From: Bacillus sp. CH30_1T
GTDB taxonomy: Bacteria > Bacillota > Bacilli > Bacillales > Bacillaceae_B
NCBI RefSeq assembly: GCF_008364765.1
Contig: NZ_VTUY01000007.1
Coordinates: 196,884-260,883 of the forward strand
Direction of reading: 5' to 3'
Length of the DNA: 64,000 nucleotides
Numbering within the stretch: the first letter of the stretch is position 1; each line of letters opens with the position of its first letter. A program made the position numbers and the translations under genes. Shown here in pieces: positions 1 to 8,194 of this stretch. The notes under the pieces are model-generated. The model searched no databases, was not told the DNA's origin, and saw only the letters and a program-made list of their open reading frames with translations.

Positions 1-797
1 AGTTTTTACAGGTAGTTCTTACCTTTATGGTTGTCATACCTTCCTTGATGACTGCTTTTTCTCTGTTCGCAACCTTTGAAATGTACGGCAGATCCAAAGG
101 AGCTACCGGATTGTTTGGATGGTTTAGAAAGTTACCATGGGGAGATGCCCGCTTTACAGTGCCATTTATCGGCATGGTTGCCTTTATCCCAGCGGGAGCA
201 GGCGGATTAATCAATGCATCGAACCAGATGAACCAGGTTGTTCATAACACCATCTGGGTTACCGGTCACTTTCACTTAACCTTGGCCACTTCTGTTGTCT
301 TGACATTCTTCGGTATATCCTATTGGCTCGTACCTCATTTAACAGGACGCGTCTTGACGAAAGCAATGAACAAACTGGCGATCGTGCAAGCCATTGTGTG
401 GTCTGTAGGAATGGGCATCATGTCAGGTGCCATGCATGTTGTCGGATTACTTGGCGCTCCAAGAAGATCCTCTTTTTCAACTTATGGGGATGCACCGCAA
501 GCCCTTGAATGGATTCCGTATCAAGTCGCACAAGCCTTCGGGGGAACGATTCTTTTTATCGGGATCATTCTGGTTCTATACATCTTTATCAATCTGGCAT
601 TCTTCGCACCTAAAGGAGAGGAAGATTTCCCAGTCGGTGAAAAAGCCGAAGCAGCTGAGAAAACACCAATGGCTCTTGAAAACTGGAGGATTTGGTTAAC
701 CATCTTAGCAGCTCTCATTCTTGTTGCCTATACTGTTCCATTCATAGACATGATTCAAAACGCGCCTCCTGCATCTAAGGGATATCGTTTGTGGTAA
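1..797 (+). CDS. ba3-type cytochrome c oxidase subunit I, 3' part
   Basis: This is the C-terminal 264 residues of a heme-copper oxidase catalytic subunit; the reading frame is open from base 3 and the start lies outside the window. Subunit I reduces O2 at a heme-copper centre in the cytoplasmic membrane. Visible support is a series of hydrophobic segments and the stretch WVTGHFHLT, which matches the paired His ligands of the hemes in this family, followed by a Tyr-Trp-rich helix. The sequence resembles the b(o/a)3-type oxidases of Bacillaceae rather than the caa3 type. It ends in a bidirectional hairpin terminator shared with the convergent gene. Family assignment is strong; the ba3 subtype comes from remembered similarity. 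Confidence 0.9.
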   Translation, partial: FLQVVLTFMVVIPSLMTAFSLFATFEMYGRSKGATGLFGWFRKLPWGDARFTVPFIGMVAFIPAGAGGLINASNQMNQVVHNTIWVTGHFHLTLATSVVLTFFGISYWLVPHLTGRVLTKAMNKLAIVQAIVWSVGMGIMSGAMHVVGLLGAPRRSSFSTYGDAPQALEWIPYQVAQAFGGTILFIGIILVLYIFINLAFFAPKGEEDFPVGEKAEAAEKTPMALENWRIWLTILAALILVAYTVPFIDMIQNAPPASKGYRLW

Positions 798-800
798 ACG

Positions 801-829
801 AAAAGAGGCTGCCTCGGGCAGCCTCTTTT
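801..829. terminator. Bidirectional intrinsic terminator
   Basis: A 13-bp stem (AAAAGAGGCTGCC with its complement, 3-base loop) sits between two convergent genes. It has an A-run on the left and a T-run on the right, so it can end transcripts from both sides. Confidence 0.85.
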
Positions 830-1297
830 CTATTTCTCTTTAATTGGAACAAACAACTCTAATTTCCGCTTATCTTCCGTTTCGTTGATCTCTCTATCCT
901 GAGATAGATACTTCTCGACACTCAGTCTGGAGTAGTCTTTTTCATAGCCATTTTCCTTAATCCAATTAAAGATCGAAAAGTAGGCTTGTTCTACTTCCGT
1001 TGACAGCCCTTCATAAAGAGCGTGAGCATAGACGCCTGCAGGGAGAGACAGTTCCACTAACCCCGGTGGAAGCTTTTCCACACGATCAACCTCTACGGTA
1101 CAATAATACGTAAAATCAGTCGCTCTGTCATGGAAAGGAGCGTATATGCATTCATCTCCATTGATGTGGTGAATGGATGGGATCATCTGTAGAAACTTAG
1201 TGAATAGTCTCGGGATCTCAGCCCCTTTTCCATACGGACCTGTCCAGCCTATTCCAACAAGCAATTTATCCTCTAGTGATGCAACGTTAACTTCCAT
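830..1297 (-). CDS. GyrI-like / AraC effector-binding domain protein
   Basis: This 155-residue protein looks like a stand-alone GyrI-like (SOUL/AraC-type effector-binding) domain, a fold that binds small hydrophobic ligands in transcription regulators and in DNA gyrase inhibitors. No helix-turn-helix is present, so it is unlikely to bind DNA itself. The start is supported by GGAGG about 8 bases before the ATG. It is transcribed in the same direction as the upstream peptidase gene, 22 bp away, and may be co-transcribed. The ligand and role are unknown; the domain assignment is by overall pattern and is moderate. Confidence 0.6.
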   Translation of the reverse strand: MEVNVASLEDKLLVGIGWTGPYGKGAEIPRLFTKFLQMIPSIHHINGDECIYAPFHDRATDFTYYCTVEVDRVEKLPPGLVELSLPAGVYAHALYEGLSTEVEQAYFSIFNWIKENGYEKDYSRLSVEKYLSQDREINETEDKRKLELFVPIKEK

Positions 1298-1319
1298 GAT
1301 TTTGCCTCCAATGCATTCG

Positions 1320-2834
1320 TTAATTCAAAGAATATACCTTTGAATACTTCTCCGTTAAATACTCGGCCAAGTATTTTGCATTAAGCCCTTCTCCGGTCAC
1401 TTCCCTGATGATTTCCAGCGGTTTTTTCATCTTGCCCCACTGATGGACGTTCGTTGTAAGCCATTCTCTGATGGGAACAAGATTTCCCTCTTCCAACAGC
1501 TCTTCGTAATGAGGAAGATCTTTCAACATGGCACGCTTAAACTGTGCAGCGTACATATATCCTAATGCATAAGAGGGAAAGTACCCGAAACTCCCACCGG
1601 CCCAATGAACATCTTGAAGGACACCTTCACCGTTATGGGAAGGGCGGATACCCAAGTACTCTTCATATTTCTGATTCCAGATTTCAGGAAGATCCTTCAC
1701 GTCAATCTCATCATTAAATAATCCCTTTTCTATTTCATACCGGATGATAATGTGTAACGCGTACGTTAGTTCATCCGCTTCGATTCGGATTAATGATGGC
1801 TTCGATTCATTGATTGCCCGGTAGAAATCGTCCTGTTCAACAGAATCGAACTGTCCTGAAGAGAAATCCTTCAGTAATGAATAATTATGCTTCCAGAAAG
1901 AATGATCTCTTCCTACAAAGTTTTCATAGAACAGAGATTGAGATTCATGAATCCCCATAGACGTTCCAGTGCATAGTGGCGTACCAATCAAATCCTTGGA
2001 AATGTTCTGCTCATACAGAGCATGTCCACCTTCATGGATTGTCCCGAACACGGCTGTTCTCCAATCCTTCTCGTCATATTTAGTTGTTACCCTTACATCA
2101 CCAGGGTTTAAACCAATCGCAAATGGATGGACGGTCTCATCCAATCTGCCTGAGTTAAAATCATACCCCATTTGCTCAAGGATCTTTAAGCTGAAATCCT
2201 TTTGCTTATCTTTTGGAAAGTGTTCAAAGAGGAAATCAGTATGTGGCTTATGTTCCGATTCGGAAATCTTATGTACAAGCGGGACAATTTGATCTCGAAG
2301 ATCGCCAAATACCTTATCTAACACTTCAACCGTTACACCTGGCTCATACATATCCAGTAACGTATTATATTTGTTATCTTCGTAGCCCCAATAATCAATA
2401 AAGCGTTTCGTAAATGCCACCAGTTTTTCTAAATAGGGCTGAAACATAGAGAAATCCGCTTTTTCTTTGGCTTCTTCCCATACACCTTCAGCTTTCGATT
2501 GTAACACCACGTATTCCCTATATTCAGAAGCGGGAATTTTTTTATTCCGGTCATACTCTTTTTGACACTCTTCTAACAGCTTTTGTGTCATGTTATCCAA
2601 TTTGTCCATTTCTGGCGACAGTTTAGCCAGGTATGCAGCCATTTCATTTGAGGTTGACATTTCAAAAAGCTCAGATGAAAGCATCCCAATGACTTCAGAT
2701 CGTTGTTCAACGCCATTTTTCGGAGCACCTGTCCGTAAATCCCAGAACATCAAACTAAGCGCTTCGTTGTAGGCAGACATTTTTTTTACATAATCATGGA
2801 AACGATCTCTTATTTCTATTACTGATTCTTTCAT
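1320..2834 (-). CDS. ypwA: Carboxypeptidase Taq (M32 family metallopeptidase)
   Basis: A 504-residue zinc carboxypeptidase of family M32, which removes C-terminal residues from peptides in the cytoplasm. The HEXXH zinc motif is visible as HEGGH within the stretch TIHEGGHALYEQ in the middle of the protein, and the N-terminal MFWDLRTGAPKNG segment is typical of the family. The start was set at the ATG at 2834. AGGGGG lies 10 bases upstream of it, while the in-frame ATG 30 bases earlier has no Shine-Dalgarno sequence. Position downstream of ypvA agrees with YpwA of B. subtilis. The upstream 130 bp hold no clear promoter. Confidence 0.9.
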   Translation of the reverse strand: MKESVIEIRDRFHDYVKKMSAYNEALSLMFWDLRTGAPKNGVEQRSEVIGMLSSELFEMSTSNEMAAYLAKLSPEMDKLDNMTQKLLEECQKEYDRNKKIPASEYREYVVLQSKAEGVWEEAKEKADFSMFQPYLEKLVAFTKRFIDYWGYEDNKYNTLLDMYEPGVTVEVLDKVFGDLRDQIVPLVHKISESEHKPHTDFLFEHFPKDKQKDFSLKILEQMGYDFNSGRLDETVHPFAIGLNPGDVRVTTKYDEKDWRTAVFGTIHEGGHALYEQNISKDLIGTPLCTGTSMGIHESQSLFYENFVGRDHSFWKHNYSLLKDFSSGQFDSVEQDDFYRAINESKPSLIRIEADELTYALHIIIRYEIEKGLFNDEIDVKDLPEIWNQKYEEYLGIRPSHNGEGVLQDVHWAGGSFGYFPSYALGYMYAAQFKRAMLKDLPHYEELLEEGNLVPIREWLTTNVHQWGKMKKPLEIIREVTGEGLNAKYLAEYLTEKYSKVYSLN

Positions 2835-2963
2835 TCTAAAAAAGCCCCCTTTTTTAACATTCAATCTATTTTATCATATTTTTCTGGCAACTTGGGTTAG
2901 AAAGATTGATAGAGAGACGATTAGAGAAGTCATAGTAGTCGAAGAGTAGATGTCTCTACATAC

Positions 2964-2992
2964 AGAAAAAAACCGCCCAATTCAGGCGGCTC
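2964..2992 (-). terminator. Intrinsic terminator after ypvA
   Basis: Read on the minus strand, CCGCC and GGCGG arms close a 7-base loop and are followed by seven T residues. It lies 11 bp past the ypvA stop codon. Confidence 0.85.
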
Positions 2993-3002
2993 TTCCAACA
3001 CT

Positions 3003-4928
3003 TTATGAATTCAACACTTCAATTCCAACTGGTAATATGGATTCTACCAACTGTTTATAAGCTGCTTCATGACCGTTCACCAAGACATGGACGCTTCCTT
3101 TGTCCTCGCTCGTCCGAATCAATCGGCCAATTCCCTGTCTCAGTCGAAGGAGCATGTAAGGAATATCTACTTCTTCCACTGAGTTTTCAGCATGATTTCG
3201 TTTCGCATCAAATACAGGATCCCTAGGAGGGAATGGGAGTGAATAGATAATGACTTGGGAAAGTGACTCTCCAGGCACGTCCAAACCTTCCCATAAATGA
3301 TAGGAGCATAGAACTGTAAAGGTTTCCTGCTGGAACTGCTGGACCGTTTCACTAATTTCCCTGTCACCTTCATAAATCACATTCCAGCCCTGGTTTCCCT
3401 GCTGCTTTTGATATTGTCTAAAAACATTCATTTCTTCCTTAGTAGAGAAGAGAATCAACGACTTCCCTTTGTTTTTCTTCAACATGTCAAAGGCATACTG
3501 ATTTTTAGTATCCCTGCCTTCTTCCAATGAAGGAAGAAAAGCTTTCATCATGTCTTCGTATTCATAAGGAGACTCTACCGAGAACCTTTCATATTTTTCA
3601 ATCCCCAGCGATTGAGAAACATAAGAGAAGTCTCCATTATAAGAAAGGGTGGCAGAAGAGAAAATAAATGGGATATTTTGAGAAAAAACTTGTTCTCTCA
3701 AAATTTCTTCCACCAATCTTGGCATCACAACAAAGGTGTGTTCTTCTTCTGACGTTTCCAACCAATAGATTCCTTTTTCATCATCTATGAATAGTTTCAA
3801 GGAAAACTGAATCTGCTCAAGATACTCTTCTACTACCTTTAGTAAATAATCATCCATGACATACATTTCTGATTCAAAGACTAGCTCATTTAAAAGATTT
3901 TCAATTTTCTCAGTCAGCGCTCTTCCTTGCTGTAATATGGCTTCAGAACGTGAAATGTATTGTCTCTCAAAACCATTCTCTCCTTTGGATTCTTTCTCCA
4001 GGAGTTCGAACCACTTTTCATTATCCAAAATGATATCTTCAATGACATACAAAGTTTCTTCCCTCATATCAGACGCTGAAAGCTTCTCCAGTAAGCCTTC
4101 AAGGGTCTCCATTCTCATGCGGTAAGTCATCGCTTTTTGAGAAGCAAATTCTAATAGATGACCCTCGTCAAATACAACAGAGCTCGCTTCTGGCAGAAGT
4201 GGAAGTTGCCCTTCCCGTTTGCGGGAGCCTTTCGTCCAAATATGTTCCATATAAAAATCATGGGAACAGATGATTAAGTCTGCTGCCCCCCGGTAATGTT
4301 CACGATGAAGTGTAAGACCACAGCGATGGCGATAAGAACAAGACATACAGTCCTGAAGAGAATCCCAGCCAACTTGAGTCCATTCTTCATCGGATAGATG
4401 AGCATATTCTTTTCTATCCCCATAATGCCTAAAGCTTCTCAGGGAAGAATTATCGTGTACAAAACCCGGTAATTCCTCCCATATGTCCTGGTACCCCTCG
4501 TTTTGGGGGATATTTTCTTCAAGTTTTTTTATACATAGATATTGTTCTCTGGACTTTGCCAATCGAACATCTATTTCAAGATCCAGTGCATTCTCAAGCT
4601 TCTGTATGTCCCCTTCTTTTTTCACAATCTGCTCAATGAGCGTTTCATCCGCACACGCAATGATAGCCGGTTTGCCAGTATATCTGGCAAATGATAACGC
4701 ATATAATAGGTAGACAAGGGTTTTCCCCGTACCTACACCTGCTTCTGCAAACATAACCTGCTTATTTTTATAAGCTTGATTTAGCTGAAAGGCCATAAAT
4801 ACCTGTTCATCCCGTAAATCAAATCCCTTTTCAGGCAATAGATCATAAAACACGTCACCGACCCAATCGGATAATGCTTCATAAAATGATTGCTCCTTGG
4901 TTAATTCAAATGGTAATTTTCTTCTCAT
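3003..4928 (-). CDS. ypvA: XPD/DinG-like superfamily 2 DNA helicase (YpvA)
   Basis: A 641-residue ATP-dependent helicase of the XPD/DinG group. Walker A is AEAGVGTGKT at residues 61-70, the Walker B/DEAH-like box is VVFDEGH, and the C-terminal motif VI is RQGIGRLIR. Four cysteines at residues 132, 194, 197 and 203 have the spacing of the iron-sulfur cluster domain of this group, so a 4Fe-4S helicase is expected. Known relatives unwind DNA with 5'-3' polarity in repair; the specific role of YpvA is not established. The start has GGAGG 5 bases upstream. It is separate from the second DinG gene at 27.9-30.7 kb. Confidence 0.88.
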   Translation of the reverse strand: MRRKLPFELTKEQSFYEALSDWVGDVFYDLLPEKGFDLRDEQVFMAFQLNQAYKNKQVMFAEAGVGTGKTLVYLLYALSFARYTGKPAIIACADETLIEQIVKKEGDIQKLENALDLEIDVRLAKSREQYLCIKKLEENIPQNEGYQDIWEELPGFVHDNSSLRSFRHYGDRKEYAHLSDEEWTQVGWDSLQDCMSCSYRHRCGLTLHREHYRGAADLIICSHDFYMEHIWTKGSRKREGQLPLLPEASSVVFDEGHLLEFASQKAMTYRMRMETLEGLLEKLSASDMREETLYVIEDIILDNEKWFELLEKESKGENGFERQYISRSEAILQQGRALTEKIENLLNELVFESEMYVMDDYLLKVVEEYLEQIQFSLKLFIDDEKGIYWLETSEEEHTFVVMPRLVEEILREQVFSQNIPFIFSSATLSYNGDFSYVSQSLGIEKYERFSVESPYEYEDMMKAFLPSLEEGRDTKNQYAFDMLKKNKGKSLILFSTKEEMNVFRQYQKQQGNQGWNVIYEGDREISETVQQFQQETFTVLCSYHLWEGLDVPGESLSQVIIYSLPFPPRDPVFDAKRNHAENSVEEVDIPYMLLRLRQGIGRLIRTSEDKGSVHVLVNGHEAAYKQLVESILPVGIEVLNS

Positions 4929-5073
4929 GAGGACCTCCTGCTTTACACAATATTTCTAATTTACTAGAATTCTTTCTTATTGAAAAGGGATAACCGTAAT
5001 TTATTTAATTGAAGACTTTAACAAAGGCTCTTTTCGCAATAATTGTTGTTTTCAAGAATAGAATCTGCCAGGG

Positions 5074-5238
5074 CTCTGTCAACAGGTTTATGCTGGATGG
5101 TGAGGGGAACTGCTCCGCTTGCAGCTAGCGTTCGGCCGAGCCTCCTCAGCTTTGCCGAACGGGGTCTCGGCACGCCCAAAATCCGCCGGAGTCTGCGCAG
5201 TTCCCCTCACCATCTTTAACAGAATTTTCATGACAGAG
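5074..5238. repeat. Family C palindromic repeat, copy 1
   Basis: The outer arms are CTCTGTCA and TGACAGAG. The inner arms are a perfect 17-bp inverted repeat, GATGGTGAGGGGAACTG at 5096-5112 with its complement at 5198-5214. The centre, about 85 bp, is GC-rich and conserved in the copies near 22.9 and 45.0 kb. Confidence 0.85.
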
Positions 5239-5385
5239 CTTCAAGGTGTGCAAGAACACAATGTAACTAGAAAAAAATAATTCTTCTTCCTTAAAAGGAA
5301 AATCAATTTCTACTTACCTTAAATGAGATTGTTTGCTAAAATTCTTGTTTTTATTGTTTTCCTTTAAGGATAGATGCTCAAAAAG

Positions 5386-5635
5386 TTGATTCTCGCTGCA
5401 GGATGCTCGACTCCTGCGGGAATAGCTGGACAGTACGAAAAGTGGAGGGGCTTTGCCCAGGGGCGACAAGCATAAGACGAGTCTGCTGGAAAGGCGCACT
5501 TTGCCTTTTTGGCAGACTTGGCTTATGATCTCGAGCCCCTAAGCCCCGTAGCTGGACAGGTGAGACCCCGGAGGCGCAGCTGAGGAGGCTCACCTCCAGC
5601 CCCGCGGAAAGCGAGCATCCTGGAGCGGAAATCAA
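5386..5635. repeat. Family A palindromic repeat, copy 1 (carries a B element)
   Basis: Outer arms of 24 bp, at 5386-5409 and 5612-5635, pair with about three mismatches and contain AGGATGCTCG/CGAGCATCCT exactly. Inside are CTGCGGG and CCCGCGG and a second arm pair, GCTGGA...GGTGAG with CTCACCTCCAGC. A family B repeat interrupts the left inner arm. Confidence 0.75.
5434..5559. repeat. Family B structured repeat, copy 1, nested in A
   Basis: The insert is flanked by the 11-bp direct repeat TAGCTGGACAG (5423-5433 and 5549-5559). Its core forms nested stems: GGGGCTTT/AAGCCCC, AGGGGC/GCCCCT, CATAAG/CTTATG and AGTCTGC/GCAGACT around a conserved AAAGGCGC-NCTTTGCCTTT loop hairpin. The same core occurs at 15866-15989 with different stem bases. 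Confidence 0.75.
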
Positions 5636-5704
5636 CTATTACTTTCTCCTCTACAATAGCAACAAACTATACGAAAAGAGCCTTAACAAAAGAAAAGAGA
5701 CGCT

Positions 5705-5735
5705 CCATACAAGGGTAGATCTACCACTTGTATGG
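5705..5735 (-). terminator. Nested palindrome, possible terminator of the small ORF
   Basis: Arms CCATACAAG and CTTGTATGG enclose the perfect 12-bp palindrome GGTAGATCTACC. On the minus strand it follows the stop of the ORF at 5762-5935 and leads into a pyrimidine-rich stretch (CTCTTTTCTTTT), but the T-run is displaced about 6 bases, so terminator function is only likely. Confidence 0.5.
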
Positions 5736-5761
5736 ATGTCCCTAGTCTCCCGAGAATGCAC

Positions 5762-5935
5762 TCAGTCGTATATTCTCTTTTTCCTTAACAACTCATATTG
5801 AAAAGCCTGATCAAGGTTTTTCGTCGCTTCATCCAAGCCGGCTTGAATGGCTGCTCCTTCTTCTCCTGAAATGGAAGAAATAGAGCTTTGTAATGCCTGA
5901 TAGATTTTGTGGTAATCGATGAAGGAATGGTCCAT
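5762..5935 (-). CDS. Small conserved-looking protein, unknown function
   Basis: A 57-residue ORF starting MDHSFIDYHKIYQALQ and ending LLRKKRIYD. The ATG has GGAG about 10 bases upstream, and a hairpin follows the stop. The composition is soluble, helical and charged, with no membrane segment, cysteine or known motif. It lies between the composite repeat and ypsC, in the same direction as its neighbours. The good ribosome site and protein-like composition support it being real, but I do not recognise the family. Confidence 0.6.
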   Translation of the reverse strand: MDHSFIDYHKIYQALQSSISSISGEEGAAIQAGLDEATKNLDQAFQYELLRKKRIYD

Positions 5936-6031
5936 CCTCTTTCACTCCTCTGAAAATGATAGAACTATTATACGCAGGAAGTGAAAGGGATATTCTGAAC
6001 TTCTTTTCTTTTTTTCGTGAACTTGAAATGA

Positions 6032-7171
6032 TTACCCTTTTCTAGGCGGACGCGGGCCAAAGTATTGATAATAATCTGTTCGAATGAATCCGTTAAATAA
6101 TTTACGTTTTTTCGTAGCTTGTTTACCGTAGCATTGTTCAAAATTTTCATGGGAAGTCATCATGTAAACAGACCAAGTATCGAGCTTCTCGAAAGCTTTC
6201 CCCATTTCCTGGTACATTCTTTCTACTTCTTTTCTTTCTCCCAAACGTTCACCATAAGGAGGGTTTCCGACGATGATGCCATATTCCAGTTCTGAAGTGA
6301 AATCTCTGACTTGCATTTGTTTAAATTTCACCAAGTCTCCAAGCCCCGCTTCCATTGCATTCTCTTTGGAAACTTCGATCATTCGGTGATCGATGTCCGT
6401 ACCCAGTATTTCAAGAGGCTGATCGTAGTTAGCCAAATCCTCTGCTTCCAAACGTGTTTTCTCCCAGACCTCAGCAGGCATCATTGGCCAGTTCTCTGAC
6501 AAAAACTCACGATTGAATCCTGGAGCAATATTTTGCCCGATCAAGGCCGCTTCAATCGGAATGGTTCCAGACCCGCAAAATGGATCTACAAATGGACGGT
6601 CAGGGTTCCATGTCGTTAATTGGATAAGGGCAGCTGCCAGTGTTTCCTTTAAAGGAGCCTCACCTTGTCCGATTCGATAACCCCTCTTATGAAGACCTTG
6701 TCCGCTGGTATCCAGGGTGATGCTTGCTACATCTTTATGGATCGCCACCTCGATTTTAAACAAGGGACCCGTTTCGTCAAGCCACGATGTACGTTTGTAT
6801 GCTGTACGTAAACGTTCAACAATTGCTTTTTTTACAATCGCCTGGCAATCTGGTACACTGTATAGCTTTGATTTGACTGATTTCCCCTGAACAGGAAATT
6901 CTGCGTCTACTGGAAGGAAGTTTTCCCAAGGCAGTTTCTTTGTATTTTCAAATAGTTCATCAAACGAGTACGCTTTAAAGTCTCCAACGAGTATCTTAAT
7001 CCTATCAGCGGTTCTTAGCCACATATTGGCTCGCGCAATAGCCGTTTCATCTCCTTTGAAGATGACTTTTCCGTTATCCACCTGACATTCGTAGCCCAAT
7101 TCTTTCACTTCTTTTGCAACAATAGCTTCTAAGCCCATCGCTGCCGTTGCAATTAATGTATATGTACTCAT
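6032..7171 (-). CDS. ypsC: THUMP-domain class I RNA methyltransferase (YpsC)
   Basis: A 379-residue SAM-dependent RNA methyltransferase. The N-terminal part (about residues 1-160) is THUMP-like and starts TYTLIATAAMGLEAIVAKE. The C-terminal part has the SAM motif FVDPFCGSGTIPIEAA and the catalytic NPPY motif in VGNPPYGERLG, typical of N2-guanine rRNA methylases of the RlmL/RlmK type. The start was set at the ATG at 7171, preceded by GGGGTGAC; the 26 extra codons upstream have no ribosome site. Gene order with rnpB and gpsB matches B. subtilis ypsC. The precise target base is inferred from family only. Confidence 0.88.
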   Translation of the reverse strand: MSTYTLIATAAMGLEAIVAKEVKELGYECQVDNGKVIFKGDETAIARANMWLRTADRIKILVGDFKAYSFDELFENTKKLPWENFLPVDAEFPVQGKSVKSKLYSVPDCQAIVKKAIVERLRTAYKRTSWLDETGPLFKIEVAIHKDVASITLDTSGQGLHKRGYRIGQGEAPLKETLAAALIQLTTWNPDRPFVDPFCGSGTIPIEAALIGQNIAPGFNREFLSENWPMMPAEVWEKTRLEAEDLANYDQPLEILGTDIDHRMIEVSKENAMEAGLGDLVKFKQMQVRDFTSELEYGIIVGNPPYGERLGERKEVERMYQEMGKAFEKLDTWSVYMMTSHENFEQCYGKQATKKRKLFNGFIRTDYYQYFGPRPPRKG

Positions 7172-7230
7172 ATTTGTCACCCCGTTAATAAGTATCTTTA
7201 TTTCAATAGTATAGTCTTTTTCTGTTAAAT

Positions 7231-7280
7231 ATAAAAAGGACTGATACAAAAGAGCAGTGTATTACCTGCATGTATCAGTC
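7231..7280 (-). terminator. Intrinsic terminator of rnpB
   Basis: On the minus strand GACTGATAC and GTATCAGTC arms are followed by CTTTTTAT, about 30 bases past the RNase P RNA. Confidence 0.8.
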
Positions 7281-7311
7281 ACTTGCATTATTTAATCCTT
7301 ATTGCTCTTAT

Positions 7312-7718
7312 CCCGTAATAGTGTTCTGTAAGCCATGTTTTGTTCCGTTGTACTACAAACGACTCTTCGCCTCGTACTCAGGTGGTAATCATCTATCTAC
7401 AAAGGAAGCTCCTTTGTCCCTCTCTTCGTTCGTTTCCTCTGAGAGGATTCCCCTACCTAATTTTGGGTTTCTCGCTCGTGGGGTTTACCTCGTTCCACTC
7501 CTGCCATTTCTAACAGGACTTCGTCACTGTGGCACTTTCAAGGTAGTCACACCATATCCAAAGGACTTAGGTGTTTTCCCTGCCGTCAACTCAAAACTTG
7601 AGCTGCCCTAGCTTATGAATTGGCTAGGCACGATCACTACGTGCATCTCAGCACCGTGCGAGCATGGACTTTCCTCTACAACTTAACGTTGCAGCGATTA
7701 CCCGAACACCATTAAGGA
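7312..7718 (-). ncRNA. rnpB: RNase P RNA, Bacillus type B
   Basis: The catalytic RNA of RNase P, which cuts the 5' leader from pre-tRNAs. The conserved 5' segment GTTCGGGTAATCGCTGCA, the GAGGAAAGTCCATGCTCGCAC core, the GAAAGTGCCACAGTGACGAAG region and the 3' ACAAAACATGGCTTACAGAAC segment are all present in order on the minus strand. The ends pair in a P1 helix (GTGTTC with GAACAC and flanking bases), which sets the limits to within a few bases. It lies between gpsB and ypsC, as in B. subtilis. Confidence 0.95.
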
Positions 7719-7769
7719 TCAGCAATAACTAATTATACTGTAGTTCTTCCAAGTATTCAACTGGAAATA

Positions 7770-8078
7770 TCAGTCATACAATTTGTTTCCAAATACGTGT
7801 TTCTCTAAATTAGACAAGCGCTTAAGAATATCGAAATTCGTTGTGCCTGTCTGTTGAGCCGGAGCAGCTGAGCGTTGTTTACTTGCTCCCTCCACTTGTT
7901 TCTTCAATCGTAGGTTCTCTTGTTGCAGATCTTCTATTTCTTGATGGAAGGTTTCATAATCTTTAATAATCAAATCTAAAAATTTATCTACGTCTTCTGG
8001 TTTATATCCCCGCATGCCACTTTTGAATTCTTTTTCCAGGATATCCTTTGCGGTTAATTTCACTTTATCTGAGATCAT
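7770..8078 (-). CDS. gpsB: Cell division regulator GpsB
   Basis: A 102-residue DivIVA-like coiled-coil protein that shuttles between septum and side wall and binds class A penicillin-binding proteins such as PonA, encoded at 17.9-20.6 kb. The N-terminal membrane and PBP-binding domain reads [19 protein letters not shown] and is followed by a coiled coil (about residues 35-65), a Gln/Ala-rich linker and a short C-terminal helix. The start at 8078 has GAGGTG 7 bases upstream; an upstream in-frame extension of 10 residues has none. It is next to rnpB and ypsA. Confidence 0.93.
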   Translation of the reverse strand: MISDKVKLTAKDILEKEFKSGMRGYKPEDVDKFLDLIIKDYETFHQEIEDLQQENLRLKKQVEGASKQRSAAPAQQTGTTNFDILKRLSNLEKHVFGNKLYD

Positions 8079-8194
8079 TATATTCACCTCTATATTTATC
8101 ACTATCATTTTTTCAAATAACCATCAATTTGTCAATTATAATTGTTTTCGGGACTATATAATTCCCGAAGGGTTAATGAGTGATAAAATATCCT

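Larger units (their letters stand above)
5026..5682. mobile_element. Composite repeat, copy 1, with terminal inverted repeats
   Basis: A 657-bp non-coding unit bounded by GGCTCTTTTCG at the left and its exact complement CGAAAAGAGCC at the right. It is flanked on both sides by the same 8 bases, TTAACAAA (5018-5025 and 5683-5690), which looks like a target-site duplication. It contains a family C repeat, a family A repeat and a family B repeat nested in A. No transposase is encoded, so it resembles a miniature, non-autonomous element. It lies between ypvA and a small ORF. Similar composites occur near 22.8 and 44.9 kb. Confidence 0.65.

Noticed and set aside
5314-5635. Minus-strand frames of 61 and 85 codons at 5314-5635
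   Set aside because: Both lie within the composite repeat; they have no ribosome site and reflect GC-rich palindromes with few stop codons.
7270-7611. 113-codon open frame on the plus strand
   Set aside because: It runs antisense through the RNase P RNA, has no ribosome site, and its composition is that of a structured RNA complement.
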